From a bacterium (GTDB taxonomy: Bacteria > Verrucomicrobiota > Kiritimatiellia > CAIKKV01 > CAIYGI01), in NCBI GenBank assembly GCA_025360745.1, contig JANYBP010000005.1, positions 1-64,000 of the forward strand: 64,000 bases of DNA, read 5' to 3'. A program made the translations under genes and the position numbers. Shown here in pieces: positions 31,335-40,713 of the stretch (positions within the stretch are counted from its first letter, which is position 1; the number at the start of each line of letters is the position of its first letter). The notes beneath the pieces are model-generated. The model worked only from the letters and a program-made list of their open reading frames with translations. It was not told the origin of the DNA and made no database searches.

Positions 31335-32381
31335 TCAGCCGAATTCGACGCTGGGGCAGGCGTCCAGGGCCAGGCTTTCGGCGAGGGTGGGGGACTGCTT
31401 GTGCGCGGCCAGGCCGGCCACCATGGCGGCGTTGTCGGTGCAGTAGGCCGGTTCCGCCAGCAACAGACGAAAGCCGCGTGCGGCGGCGGCGGCGGCGAGC
31501 AATTCGCGCAGGCGGCGGTTGAGCGATACGCCTCCGGCCACTACCAGCGTTTCGTTTCGGCCCAGCGCAGTCAACGTGCGCGTCACCAGTGTGTCTACAA
31601 TGGCTTCCTGATAACTGGCCGCCAGATCGGCCACCGCGGGGTTCCCATCGCGGCCGGGAGGATACTTGCGCAGATGGTAAAGCAGCGCCGTTTTGATGCC
31701 GCTGAAACTGAAACAGGCGTTGGGATCGACGTCGTCGGCGAAGCGCGCATGCAGTTTGCGCGGAAAGCCGCGCGGGAAAAGCACGGCGCCGGGATTTCCG
31801 CCTTCGCGCGCGGCGCGGTCGATCGCCGGGCCGCCGGGATAACCCAGGCCGAGCAGCGAAGCGCCCTTGTCGAAAGCCTCGCCGGCGGCATCGTCCACCG
31901 TTTGTCCGATCAGGCGATAACGGCCGGGGGCCTCGACGTTCAAGAGGAGGGTGTGGCCGCCGGAGACGATCAGGGCCAGGCAGGGCATGACGCTTTCCCA
32001 GGCGGGCGCCTTGGGCCCCAGAAAGGCGGAGTAGAGATGCGCCTCCATGTGGTGAATGCCGATCAGCGGCCGCTCGAGGCGCAGGGCCAGCCCTTTGGCG
32101 GCGGCCAGGCCGACCAGCAGGCTGCTGGCAAGTCCGGGACCGTAGGTGACGGCCAGCGCATCGAGCTGGGACCACTCCAGTCCCGCACCGCGCACGGCCT
32201 CGGCGAGCACCTCGGGGAGGTGTTCGACATGCTGCCGCGAGGCGATTTCCGGCACCACGCCGCCGTAGGGACGGTGGGCGGCGATCTGACTATGCACGAT
32301 GCTGGAGAGCACCTGACGGCCGTCGCGCACGACCGCGGCGGAGGTCTCGTCGCATGATGTCTCGATGCCCAGAATATTCAT
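31335..32381 (-). CDS. tsaD: tRNA N6-adenosine threonylcarbamoyltransferase
   Basis: Transfers threonylcarbamoyl to A37 of ANN-decoding tRNAs, with TsaB/TsaE. The ATG at 32381 gives 348 residues beginning MNILGIETSCDETSAAVV. Metal-binding HMEAH lies in IGIHHMEAHLYS, and the ASKHA nucleotide motifs (LIVSGGHTLLL, DDAAGEAFDKGASLLGLGYPGGP, VVAGGVSLNRRLRE) are intact. It is the last gene of the Bat-like operon, 8 bases after the second VWA protein, an unusual neighbour for an essential tRNA-modification gene. Confidence 0.96.
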   Translation of the reverse strand: MNILGIETSCDETSAAVVRDGRQVLSSIVHSQIAAHRPYGGVVPEIASRQHVEHLPEVLAEAVRGAGLEWSQLDALAVTYGPGLASSLLVGLAAAKGLALRLERPLIGIHHMEAHLYSAFLGPKAPAWESVMPCLALIVSGGHTLLLNVEAPGRYRLIGQTVDDAAGEAFDKGASLLGLGYPGGPAIDRAAREGGNPGAVLFPRGFPRKLHARFADDVDPNACFSFSGIKTALLYHLRKYPPGRDGNPAVADLAASYQEAIVDTLVTRTLTALGRNETLVVAGGVSLNRRLRELLAAAAAARGFRLLLAEPAYCTDNAAMVAGLAAHKQSPTLAESLALDACPSVEFG

Positions 32382-32389
32382 GCGCGCGA

Positions 32390-34825
32390 TCAGTCCAGAT
32401 ACCACAACTTGCGGAGCAGGTATTCGATGCAGAGCAGGAGCGCGGCAATAATCAGCATGCCGGCCCAGTCCCAGAGGGTGCGTTCGAAAGTCACGGGCTG
32501 TCGCGGGCGCTGTTCCGCAATTGTCGCCAGTAACTGACGCGCGAATTTCGTCATATAGGCGGCATCCGCGAAGCAATCCCTGCCGGCCCGTTCCAGGACT
32601 GCGCGATCCTTCGATAACTCGTCGGAGCGCCGCCGGGCCTCAGCGCCGAACTTGCCTTCGTATGGCCGCAGCGTGGCCGACAGTTCGGCCGGGACGAAGA
32701 CTGCTCCGCCCGTTTTTTCGGCCAGATCGTTGAGCAGCGCCAGGTGCAGGGCGGAATCCACGAACTCCCGGTTGATCTTGAGCGCCGTGAGCTCGACCGG
32801 TTCGGCCTGGTATTCGGCCGGCAGTCGCAGCAGCCAGCGGCCGTCGCTGTCGGGATAGAACGAGCCGCGGAAGATGCCGGGCCGGTCCGCCGATCCGTCG
32901 AGCTTGACGTGTATTTCCCCGCCCGCCTCGTTCTTTGCCAGCACCTCGATCGACTCCGCCAGGTGGGGCGAAAAATCGCGATTGCGGATCATGCCCGTCA
33001 GCATCACACGCTCGTTCATCGCCACTTCCAGCCGGTCGGGAATCAGGCGCGCCTGCGCCGATTCGCGCAGCAGGTGCGGAAGCCCGAGGAACTGCACGAC
33101 CTTGCCCCAGTAGTCGCGGAAGTAGCGGTCGCCGTAGACCTTGCGCCAGCGCCAGGTGGAATCGAAGCCCATGTACAGAACGGCGCCGCGGCCATAAGTG
33201 TGATATGCAATGGCGGGAATGCGGGGCCCTTTTTCGTCGCTCCAGGCCTGAATCAGGGGAATTGCCGAAGGCTTGAGTTCCACCTGCGTGGCCAGATCGA
33301 AGAGCGGAACGAAGCGGGACCAGATCTTGCGGTTTTCAGCCGGGTTCGGATCGAAGGTCACCAGCGGATGGCCCTGTCCCTCCTCGCCGAGTTCCAGCCG
33401 GTAGGGGGTGTCCAGCGGTTTGAATATCTCCTGCGCGAAAGTGTTTTCCCCCATCGGGGCGAGCAGGCGGACCGGCAGCAGAGGCGCCAGCACGCTGCCG
33501 CTGAAACTGTAGGGCAGGTCCGCCCCGTCGCCATGAATCACCATGCTGCCGCCGTCCTCGCTGACGAAATCCCGCAGTAGCGGGATAAAGCCTTTTGGCA
33601 GGGTTCTGATGTCCACGCGCCCGAGCATCACGATGTCGAACTGCCGGAACAATTCGTCGCGCGTCGCCGGCAGCGTGGCCAGAAAGCCCGCCGCCCCGCC
33701 TTTCAAGACCTGCTTGTCCAGATTCTGTAGAAAGATTTTATGCTGCACGCGGCGATCGCGTTCGAAGGCGCCGTTCAGGTAACGATACTCCCAGGAGGGT
33801 TGTCCGAACACCATCAGCACACGGATACGGTCGCGAATGACGCGCACCTTCCGCTTGACCGTGTTGTTCTTGGCTGTAAGTTCGCGGCCGTCGGGGATCG
33901 CTTCGACGACGAGTTCCTTGATGCCTTCCTCGCGGGGCGTGACTTCGACGGGGAAGCTCCATTCGCCATCGCGTTCCGGCGTCAGTTCGGGCAGCGGCAC
34001 GGGCACATTGCCCAGCGTGACCTTGAGATTCAAGGGCTTGCCGGCGAAGCCGAACTGGCGCGCGTTGACAAAAAATTTGACCTTCTCGTTGACGAACGCG
34101 ATATCGTCGCCGAGTAATTGATCGAGCGATATATCCGGAGCGTCGGCGCGGCCCAGGGCGACCGCGTAGACCGGCGTCTGACGGCGCGCCAGATCGTCAA
34201 TGCTGGCGTCGAGCGAATCCGGCACGTTGTTCGCGCCATCCGTAAGCAGCAAGATGCCAGGGCAATAGCCGCCCCGGTGGTCGCGAAAAGCGCCGTCCAG
34301 CATGGCGCGGATCGAAGTCCTGGTTCCGGCAATGGTCATGGCATTGGTGGCGCCGGGCTTGTCCGGCAGCGGCATGGAGACGACGTCATCCCCGTAGAGA
34401 TAGGGGACCTGTTGAAGCGCCGGAACGCCCGATGCGGCATCCCGCAGCGCGCGGGCGACGATGCGGGCCTTGTCCAGGCGCGAACTGCCGCCCGGTTTGT
34501 CCGCGATGCCCATGCTTTCCGTGCGGTCCACGACCACCGGCAGCGGACCGGATGGCCGCCCTTCACCCTCGATCTTCAGGACCGGCGCCGCCAGCATGAA
34601 AAGCATCGCGGCGTAGGCGCAGGCGCGCAGCGTGGTCAGGATCAGGCGTTGTCTGCGCGAGAGGCCCGGCGCCTTCCGATAGAGGAATACCGCCAAGGCG
34701 ATAACGGCGATGATGGCGAACAGCGTGACCCAGCCCGGGAAGCGGCCTTCGATACCCATGTGATGGAGCGTTTCCACGCTTAACATGCGCGCATCGCCCG
34801 TCAACCAGTAGAGGATGCGATTCAT
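32390..34825 (-). CDS. VWA/glutamine-amidotransferase-like membrane protein
   Basis: 811 residues with two N-terminal TMs (about 32-49, 64-83) and one at the C-terminus (about 785-805). The large middle part faces the periplasm. A von Willebrand A domain starts at VVVDRTESMGIAD, but the MIDAS motif DxSxS reads DRTES, with Thr in the first Ser position; ILLLTDGANN supplies the later Asp. A second domain (IRVLMVFGQPSWEYRYLNGAF... SMVIHGDGADLPYSF) resembles the class-I-amidotransferase-like fold common in planctomycete VWA proteins, without an obvious catalytic triad. The start overlaps the upstream BatA-like stop (ATGA). Confidence 0.85.
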   Translation of the reverse strand: MNRILYWLTGDARMLSVETLHHMGIEGRFPGWVTLFAIIAVIALAVFLYRKAPGLSRRQRLILTTLRACAYAAMLFMLAAPVLKIEGEGRPSGPLPVVVDRTESMGIADKPGGSSRLDKARIVARALRDAASGVPALQQVPYLYGDDVVSMPLPDKPGATNAMTIAGTRTSIRAMLDGAFRDHRGGYCPGILLLTDGANNVPDSLDASIDDLARRQTPVYAVALGRADAPDISLDQLLGDDIAFVNEKVKFFVNARQFGFAGKPLNLKVTLGNVPVPLPELTPERDGEWSFPVEVTPREEGIKELVVEAIPDGRELTAKNNTVKRKVRVIRDRIRVLMVFGQPSWEYRYLNGAFERDRRVQHKIFLQNLDKQVLKGGAAGFLATLPATRDELFRQFDIVMLGRVDIRTLPKGFIPLLRDFVSEDGGSMVIHGDGADLPYSFSGSVLAPLLPVRLLAPMGENTFAQEIFKPLDTPYRLELGEEGQGHPLVTFDPNPAENRKIWSRFVPLFDLATQVELKPSAIPLIQAWSDEKGPRIPAIAYHTYGRGAVLYMGFDSTWRWRKVYGDRYFRDYWGKVVQFLGLPHLLRESAQARLIPDRLEVAMNERVMLTGMIRNRDFSPHLAESIEVLAKNEAGGEIHVKLDGSADRPGIFRGSFYPDSDGRWLLRLPAEYQAEPVELTALKINREFVDSALHLALLNDLAEKTGGAVFVPAELSATLRPYEGKFGAEARRRSDELSKDRAVLERAGRDCFADAAYMTKFARQLLATIAEQRPRQPVTFERTLWDWAGMLIIAALLLCIEYLLRKLWYLD

Positions 34826-36849
34826 CGGTGTTTCCTCAGGAAGTGGGCGTAGGCTTCAAACAGCAGGGCGGCCAGGAGTAGACCGATCGTCAGCCAGCCG
34901 AAATCGCGGCGGCTCACAAGTCTGCCCAGGGAACCGGCATCCGTGTAGGTCAGCCCCTTGTCCCTGGCCTGCTCCAGAGCCCTTGCGGTCACGGGCTCCA
35001 GCAAACTGTCGCCGGTATCCAGGTTATGGCCGAACTGCAGGCGTTCGACCCCATCCTCGCGAATCGAATACAGGCCCGCCGGCAGATCAAGCGGCATGGC
35101 CAGCCGTTTTTCGCCGCCGACGCCCTCCACCGTCAACGCCCTTGAAACCCCCTTTTCGTCAAGCAGCGAATATGCGCGGTCGGGCTTGATGTCGGGCAGC
35201 AGGGAATCGCCCGCGCGCTCGTCCGTCCGGCCGGAGGGAATGCCGCGATCGTGGTACAGCGCCGGCCAGTTGCGGGTTTCCCAGACCATGCGCAGGAGCA
35301 GTTGAACAAAATTAGGATTGAAGGGCAGGCTGGACTGGGCGGGCGCCGGCACAAACCCGACCACCGCGATCCGGCCCAGGCCGTTGGTTCTGACGGCGGC
35401 CACGGCGCCCGCCGTGCTCACCAGGCGGACCTCGCCGGGCGAGATGCCGGAGAGGGTGGCGAAGTTCTTGAAGCGCACGGACTCGGCTTTAAGTTCCGGC
35501 GCCAGGAAGAATTCGCCCCAGCCGCCCGCTAGATGTTGCGGATCGAGGGTGCTTTCCGGCACGAGCGTCGAACGAACGCCCGCCGCCAGCGCCTCGTCAG
35601 CTTGTATGGCGGGCAGAAAGGCCAGCACGCCGCCGCCGCGTTTGGTAAAGGTCTCGACTTGCGCGGCCAGCGGACTGCCGGGCATCAAGGCCAACCCAAA
35701 CAGGATCACGAGATGCGCGGAATTGAGCTGCAGCGTCTCGAACTCCAGCGGCGAGACGCTGCGATAGTTGAGGCTGGCATCCGGCAAGACGCTGCCCAGG
35801 GCGGCCTTGACATAGAGGTCTGCCGGGTACGCGCCGCCATGAGTGGCGGGCACGACGGCCACGACGTTTAGCGGCGGTGGCACGTTGACGGCAGCGTAGT
35901 GCACGTTGTCTTCCAGCAATGCGTCGTTGTCCAACTCCAGCTTCAGCGTGTGCCAGCCGGGGGCCGTGAAGGTCGTCGAGAAGGCCAGGCGGCGGTTTTC
36001 CCCGCCTTTCAAGCGGATGATCTGGCGTTGCTGAATGTGCCGATCCACGGAGACGGTCAATATGCGGTCGCCCGTGGCCACGGAGAGTCCGTTGCGCAGG
36101 AGACACTCGAAAAAGGCGGGACGGCCGCCAAAGGCGCCCTCCGGGGTCATGACCAGATCGGTAATGGCTACGTTATCGGGGGCGGCGCGGGGATCCACCT
36201 GCACCCATACCATGGGAAAGCGCGAGCCGAGCGTGTCCAATGCGCGGGCAATGCCGCCGCTCTCGCCATACCAGCAGGTTTGAAAATCCCCCAACAGCAT
36301 CACGCGCGAGGCTTCCGCAAAGAGCGGCAGGGCGCGCACCTGTTCGATCAGTTGCGCGGCGCCGTTGTAGCCCGCCGCGCCCCGGATGCGGGAAAGTTCG
36401 GCTTTGAGCAGTCCCTTGTCCGTCGTGAACGAGCCGATGATCGGATCGAGCTTCGATCCATAGGTAAAGAGCGAGACCGCGCCTTCGTGGCGATCGATCA
36501 CCTCCGCCGCGATGCTTTTGGCGCGCTCCAGCCGCGTGCCGCTCTCCAGCCGGGAATTCATGCTCGGCGAAACATCCAGCGCCAGGATCAGGTTTCCTCC
36601 CTGTCCGCGCGTGTTCAGAAAGGGACGCGCGCAGAACAACGTCAGCGCCAGCAGCAGCAGCAGTTTGGAAATCAGTTTCAGCAGGTCGGTGATTTCGAAT
36701 TCGCGCCGGTGATTGACGATCGAATCGCGCATCCACTCGTAGGCCGCCCACGGCAGCACCAGCGTCTTGCGGCTCAGCAGGAAGAGCAGCAGGATGGGGA
36801 CGGCAAGAAACAGCAGACCCCAAAGCGCGCCGAGGTTGAGAAAGTTCAC
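34822..36849 (-). CDS. BatA-type VWA membrane protein
   Basis: 675 residues. The N-terminal BatA motif (LWGLLFLAVPILLLFLLSRK, first TM) is followed by a second TM (about 59-76) and a VWA domain with an intact MIDAS, LALDVSPSMNS. A long extracytoplasmic part and a C-terminal TM (WLTIGLLLAALLFEAYAHFLRK) complete it. The start is GTG at 36849, overlapping the DUF58 gene stop (GTGA). In related organisms such proteins are encoded with MoxR and DUF58 proteins and are thought to act in MoxR-assisted protein maturation or envelope stress. The exact target is unknown. Confidence 0.88.
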   Translation of the reverse strand: MNFLNLGALWGLLFLAVPILLLFLLSRKTLVLPWAAYEWMRDSIVNHRREFEITDLLKLISKLLLLLALTLFCARPFLNTRGQGGNLILALDVSPSMNSRLESGTRLERAKSIAAEVIDRHEGAVSLFTYGSKLDPIIGSFTTDKGLLKAELSRIRGAAGYNGAAQLIEQVRALPLFAEASRVMLLGDFQTCWYGESGGIARALDTLGSRFPMVWVQVDPRAAPDNVAITDLVMTPEGAFGGRPAFFECLLRNGLSVATGDRILTVSVDRHIQQRQIIRLKGGENRRLAFSTTFTAPGWHTLKLELDNDALLEDNVHYAAVNVPPPLNVVAVVPATHGGAYPADLYVKAALGSVLPDASLNYRSVSPLEFETLQLNSAHLVILFGLALMPGSPLAAQVETFTKRGGGVLAFLPAIQADEALAAGVRSTLVPESTLDPQHLAGGWGEFFLAPELKAESVRFKNFATLSGISPGEVRLVSTAGAVAAVRTNGLGRIAVVGFVPAPAQSSLPFNPNFVQLLLRMVWETRNWPALYHDRGIPSGRTDERAGDSLLPDIKPDRAYSLLDEKGVSRALTVEGVGGEKRLAMPLDLPAGLYSIREDGVERLQFGHNLDTGDSLLEPVTARALEQARDKGLTYTDAGSLGRLVSRRDFGWLTIGLLLAALLFEAYAHFLRKHR

Positions 36850-37760
36850 GGACGTCCTCCCTGCGTCAGGACGCGCGTGTTCAAATACTTGGCAATTGTA
36901 ACTCCGAAGTTGGCGCTCGTGACGCAGCGGATGCAGTCCACGTTCAATTTCCGGCTGCGCGTCACGAAATCGTCCAGATATTTGCCGAACAAGGCGTTGT
37001 AACTCTGGCGGATGTTGCGGCCCTCCAGCCGCAACCTTCCGGCGCCCTCCAGTTCCACCAATTCCACGCGGCCGGGATAGTTGAAATCCAGTTCCAACGG
37101 ATCGAGCACATGCAGCAGAATGACCTCGTTTTTACCGTATAGCAGACGCTGGATGCCGTCGAAGGTGGCGTCAACGTCCCCGAAAAAGTCGCTGATCACG
37201 AAGACCACCTTGCGCCGCCCGATCTGCTCGGCGAGATGCGTCAGGACGCGCCCGACGGCGGTGCGATCCTTGACCGGGGCTTCCGCCAGGGCCCTGGAAA
37301 GGTTGATGGCGGCATCCTCCGACCCGCTGGGCGGCAGCAAAGTCACGATTTCGTTGGCGAACAGCGTGGCCGCGACCTGATCGCCCTGCGCGGTTACGGC
37401 GCTGGCCAGGGCCACCGCCATGAAGGCGGCGTAATCAAGTTTGCGTCCGTGTTTGTGGGCGAATGTCATGGAGGAACTTACATCCACCAAAATGTGGGCC
37501 AGAAAATTGGTCTCCAACTCGTACTGCTTGGTGTAGTAGCGCCCCGACTTGAAAAACACCTTCCAGTCCAGGTGGCGTAAGTCGTCCCCCGGCACGTACT
37601 GCCGGTGCCCGGCGAACTCGATCGCAAAGCCATGGAAGGGCGAACGGTGATTGCCGACAAAACTCCCTTCGACCCGCTCGAGCGGTTTGAACCCGACCGC
37701 CGCGATGTGCGCGATCGCGTCGGGGTTCAAATATTTCAACAACTGTCTGGGTCGTTCCAT
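36846..37760 (-). CDS. DUF58-domain protein (VWA-like)
   Basis: 304-residue cytosolic-type DUF58 protein. The hallmark block GHRQYVPGDDLRHLDWKVFFKSGRYYTKQYE is present, followed by a VWA-like domain with intact MIDAS HILVDVSSSMTF and VVFVISDFFGD. It is the regular partner of MoxR ATPases. It starts 40 bases after the MoxR gene and overlaps the BatA-like gene, so the MoxR-DUF58-BatA-VWA order is that of planctomycete and Bacteroidetes Bat operons. Confidence 0.93.
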   Translation of the reverse strand: MERPRQLLKYLNPDAIAHIAAVGFKPLERVEGSFVGNHRSPFHGFAIEFAGHRQYVPGDDLRHLDWKVFFKSGRYYTKQYELETNFLAHILVDVSSSMTFAHKHGRKLDYAAFMAVALASAVTAQGDQVAATLFANEIVTLLPPSGSEDAAINLSRALAEAPVKDRTAVGRVLTHLAEQIGRRKVVFVISDFFGDVDATFDGIQRLLYGKNEVILLHVLDPLELDFNYPGRVELVELEGAGRLRLEGRNIRQSYNALFGKYLDDFVTRSRKLNVDCIRCVTSANFGVTIAKYLNTRVLTQGGRP

Positions 37761-37800
37761 CGGTCGCTTTTCTCCGGGCGCGCGCTTGCTTCGCGCAGCC

Positions 37801-39021
37801 TCAATACTTTGGCACCGCGGCGACGATCTTTTCGATCACCGTGTCGGTGGTGAATCCCTCGGCCCGCGCCACGTAGTTGAGCGCCAGGCGGTGCCGCATG
37901 ATCGGCTTGGCCACGCGCACGATGTCGTCGCACGAAGGCGCCGCGCGTCCATCGATCACGGCGAAACAGCGCGCCGCGATCACGAGATTGATGGTGGCGC
38001 GCGGTCCCGCGCCCCAGGCCAGCCACTGGTTGGCGGCGTCCACGGCATCCGGGGTTTTCAGACGCGTGGCCCGCACCAGGCGGTTGGCATATTCCACCAC
38101 GGCGTCCGCCACGGGCATGTCCTTCAGCACTTTCTGAAGGGTCAGCAGTTCCGCGCCGTCGCAGACCGGGGCAATGTCGCCGAAACCGGTGTTGGCCACC
38201 CGCCGCACGATCTGCATCTCCTCATCGCCGGTCGGATAGCCGACGAAGACTTTGAAGAAAAAGCGGTCCTGCTGTGCCTCGGGCAGAGGGTAGGTGCCCT
38301 CCTGCTCGAGCGGGTTCATCGTGGCCAGCACGAGGAACGGCGACGGCAGATTGTGAATCACGCCGCCGATCGAGACCTGCCGCTCCTGCATGGCCTCCAG
38401 CATCGCCGCCTGGGTCTTGGGCGGCGTGCGGTTGATTTCGTCGGCCAGAATCATGTTGGCAAAAATGGGGCCGGTCAGGAATTTGTACTTCCGCTCGCCG
38501 CTGACGGGATCCTCGTAGAGCACGTCGGTGCCCGTGATATCGCTGGGCATAAGATCGGGCGTAAACTGAATACGCCTGAATGTCAGGTTAAGAGCCCTGG
38601 CGAGCGACGAGATCAGCAGCGTCTTGGCCAGACCCGGAACGCCTTCCAGCAGGCAATGCCCGCCGCACAACACGGCGGCCAGCAGCTCTTCGATCACCTC
38701 GTCCTGACCCACAACCACCTTGGCCAATTCCCGCCGGATCTCGGCGTGCAGCGAGCGGAAGCGTTCCAACGAGACCTGTCTGGCGTCGGTTGCGTCGAGG
38801 GCGCTGGCGGGCGGCTGAGCTGGAGCGGGGACGGGCGGTTTCGCCACGGCCTGCGGTTCGGGGAGGGGCGCCGGCGCGGCCGCTGCCGCGGGCTCCTTGT
38901 CCTTGATCGGGCGGAAGGTCCGTCCGCCGCAACGCACACAGGAGATATTCCCCAATTCGCTTTCAAGAACCATGTAGTGCGCACCGCACTCCGCGCACGC
39001 CGTCTTGATTTCCTGCTCCAT
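37801..39021 (-). CDS. MoxR-family AAA+ ATPase with N-terminal zinc ribbon
   Basis: 406 residues. The catalytic half (about 80-406) is a standard MoxR AAA+ ATPase: VVGQDEVIEELLAAVLCGGHCLLEGVPGLAKT (Walker A variant GVPGLAKT), FTPDLMPSDITG, MILADEINRTPPKTQAAMLEAM (Walker B) and ATMNPLEQEGTYPLPEAQQDRF. The first 40 residues form a Cys4 ribbon (CAECG...CVRCG), joined by a Pro/Ala-rich linker of about 40 residues. Most MoxR proteins of about 330 residues lack this module. It begins one base after the preceding stop. Likely a chaperone-like remodeller for VWA proteins encoded next to it. Confidence 0.93.
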   Translation of the reverse strand: MEQEIKTACAECGAHYMVLESELGNISCVRCGGRTFRPIKDKEPAAAAAPAPLPEPQAVAKPPVPAPAQPPASALDATDARQVSLERFRSLHAEIRRELAKVVVGQDEVIEELLAAVLCGGHCLLEGVPGLAKTLLISSLARALNLTFRRIQFTPDLMPSDITGTDVLYEDPVSGERKYKFLTGPIFANMILADEINRTPPKTQAAMLEAMQERQVSIGGVIHNLPSPFLVLATMNPLEQEGTYPLPEAQQDRFFFKVFVGYPTGDEEMQIVRRVANTGFGDIAPVCDGAELLTLQKVLKDMPVADAVVEYANRLVRATRLKTPDAVDAANQWLAWGAGPRATINLVIAARCFAVIDGRAAPSCDDIVRVAKPIMRHRLALNYVARAEGFTTDTVIEKIVAAVPKY

Positions 39022-39022
39022 G

Positions 39023-39742
39023 TTATTCCCTGCCTTTCTCCGCGTTTACCGCGAAATCGATCGCCTGGATTGCCGACTGATCCACCTCGACACTCTTTCC
39101 GTACACGTCAGCCAGAAGATTTTCGTTGCGCCAGGCCGGGGGGCCGCACAACCGGTCGCCGTTGCGCAGGGTCACCGCATCCGTGACTAGCGGCGGCGGC
39201 CCGGCGATCAGCCAGGCCACATCGCCGGCGTCGAATTTTTCCAGGCCATCCGCGGTTCTCAGCAGAATCTGCCTCCGCGTGGCCGCCATGATTTTGCCGC
39301 CGCGTGTCACACCGTCGGTCTTTACAATTTCAAATACGCCCGTCCAATTCGAGCCGCTTTTGAGGGGGAGCCCGCCGGTTTCGAAGCGGATGCGGGAGAC
39401 GTTCGTCCAGGCCACTTCGATCTCCCCCGAGGTCACGCCGCGGAAAACCACCAATTCGCTGGTGGCCCGCCGCAGCAGGCCGCTCAACTCTGTTCCGTTG
39501 CGCAAGACCAGCCTTTGCCCGGGCGCCTGCAGCGGGGCCCGGTCGCGACGGAGGCCCGAGACGTTTGTCCAAGGCACGTTCTGACCGCCGGACAAGGATA
39601 CGCCGGCGGCCGCCAGCCGCACGATTTCAGCGCTGATTTTTTCGCCGGCGCGCGTGATCACGCAATCCCCGGCCGTCACGGACACGGCGGTCCAGGTCAT
39701 CAACGCAAAGCCTGCGCGGCGAGATATGCGGTTCGTGTTCAT
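39023..39742 (-). CDS. Secreted beta-repeat protein of unknown function
   Basis: The ATG at 39742 gives 239 residues with a signal peptide (RISRRAGFALMTWTAVSVTAG). The track's N-terminal extension lies in another frame of the upstream gene. The mature part appears to be four degenerate repeats of about 45 residues, each with an xGxxxxG turn, a hydrophobic strand and a final hydrophobic I/V-x-x-I motif. Two of them begin LRNGTELSG and LRNGDRLCG. Such short beta repeats occur in planctomycete envelope proteins, but I cannot name the family. It overlaps the squalene-cyclase-like gene by 4 bases. Confidence 0.75.
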   Translation of the reverse strand: MNTNRISRRAGFALMTWTAVSVTAGDCVITRAGEKISAEIVRLAAAGVSLSGGQNVPWTNVSGLRRDRAPLQAPGQRLVLRNGTELSGLLRRATSELVVFRGVTSGEIEVAWTNVSRIRFETGGLPLKSGSNWTGVFEIVKTDGVTRGGKIMAATRRQILLRTADGLEKFDAGDVAWLIAGPPPLVTDAVTLRNGDRLCGPPAWRNENLLADVYGKSVEVDQSAIQAIDFAVNAEKGRE

Positions 39743-40713
39743 CTCTGATAAATCGGCAGGTAGCGGTAGGGAGTTCCGATCACGAGGATCGCCCAGGAAG
39801 TGTTCAGCACATCGCCGTAGTGTCCTCTTCTCGACCAGTCGCGCAGGACACTCTCGCAAACCTTCGGATAATAGGTCTTCCAGGCGTCGCCGCCGTAATG
39901 GTAAAGCGCCACCGAGACGTAATAGTGGCCGTACCAGCAATAGGGCTGGTCGGTGGTGTTGTAATCGATCTTCTGCATCAGGTACTGGACGGCCTTGGGC
40001 ACGTTGGGATCTTCCGCAAGTCCGCACGACTGGAGGCAGACCGTACCGGCGGCCGTCATGCGCACGCCCCCGTCACCGGCCTTGGCATAACCATAGGTCA
40101 TGGTGTCCGGCGCCCAATTACGCTTGACGTAGCGCACGCCCAGATCCACCGCCTCGCTTGGAACATAAAGTCCGGTGTCCATCGCCGCGCGCAGAGCCAT
40201 GATCTGCATCACAGTCACGGAGAGATCCTGATCCTTGGGAATCGGCGTATAGCGCCAGCCGCCCGCCGTAGTCTGGGCCTTGAGAATAAGTTGAATGGCT
40301 TTGGTCAGGGATTCCCGGATCGCGGGGTTATGGGTCATGCCGTAGGCCTCGGCCAGCGCCAGCGTGGCCAGGGCATGCTGGTACATATTGCCGCTCTTGC
40401 CCACCACCAGGTAGCCGTTCTCATGCTGGCTGCCGATCAGGAATTCGATCCCTTTGCCGATTTTGTCGCCATGCCTGCCGTGCCCCGGGGTGCTGCCGTT
40501 GACCATCAGCGCCATGACCGCCAGGCCGTTTCGGCCGTTGCAGGTTCCCCATGAGCCGTTGGGCTGCTGCGATTTCGCCAGCCATTCCTGCGCCTTCTCA
40601 ATGGCTTCCTCAACCTTGGGCTCGAGCGGCACCTCTGCGTCAAAGATAAACTCCGCCCGCGCCGTCGCGGACAGTCCCAGCCAGAGCAGGATTTGCAGCA
40701 GGCGTTTTCTCAT
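39739..40713 (-). CDS. Prenyltransferase/squalene-oxidase-repeat secreted protein
   Basis: 324 residues with a signal peptide (RKRLLQILLWLGLSATARA). The mature part is an alpha/alpha-toroid of the terpene cyclase/prenyltransferase-like type, with repeats such as KAQEWLAKSQQPNGSWG and KAIQLILKAQTTAGGWRYTP (QxxxGxW motifs). The catalytic DxDD of squalene-hopene cyclase is not visible, so cyclase activity is doubtful. Similar repeat proteins are common in planctomycete MoxR/Bat operons, where they probably act as binding scaffolds. It overlaps both neighbours by 4 bases. Confidence 0.85.
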   Translation of the reverse strand: MRKRLLQILLWLGLSATARAEFIFDAEVPLEPKVEEAIEKAQEWLAKSQQPNGSWGTCNGRNGLAVMALMVNGSTPGHGRHGDKIGKGIEFLIGSQHENGYLVVGKSGNMYQHALATLALAEAYGMTHNPAIRESLTKAIQLILKAQTTAGGWRYTPIPKDQDLSVTVMQIMALRAAMDTGLYVPSEAVDLGVRYVKRNWAPDTMTYGYAKAGDGGVRMTAAGTVCLQSCGLAEDPNVPKAVQYLMQKIDYNTTDQPYCWYGHYYVSVALYHYGGDAWKTYYPKVCESVLRDWSRRGHYGDVLNTSWAILVIGTPYRYLPIYQR

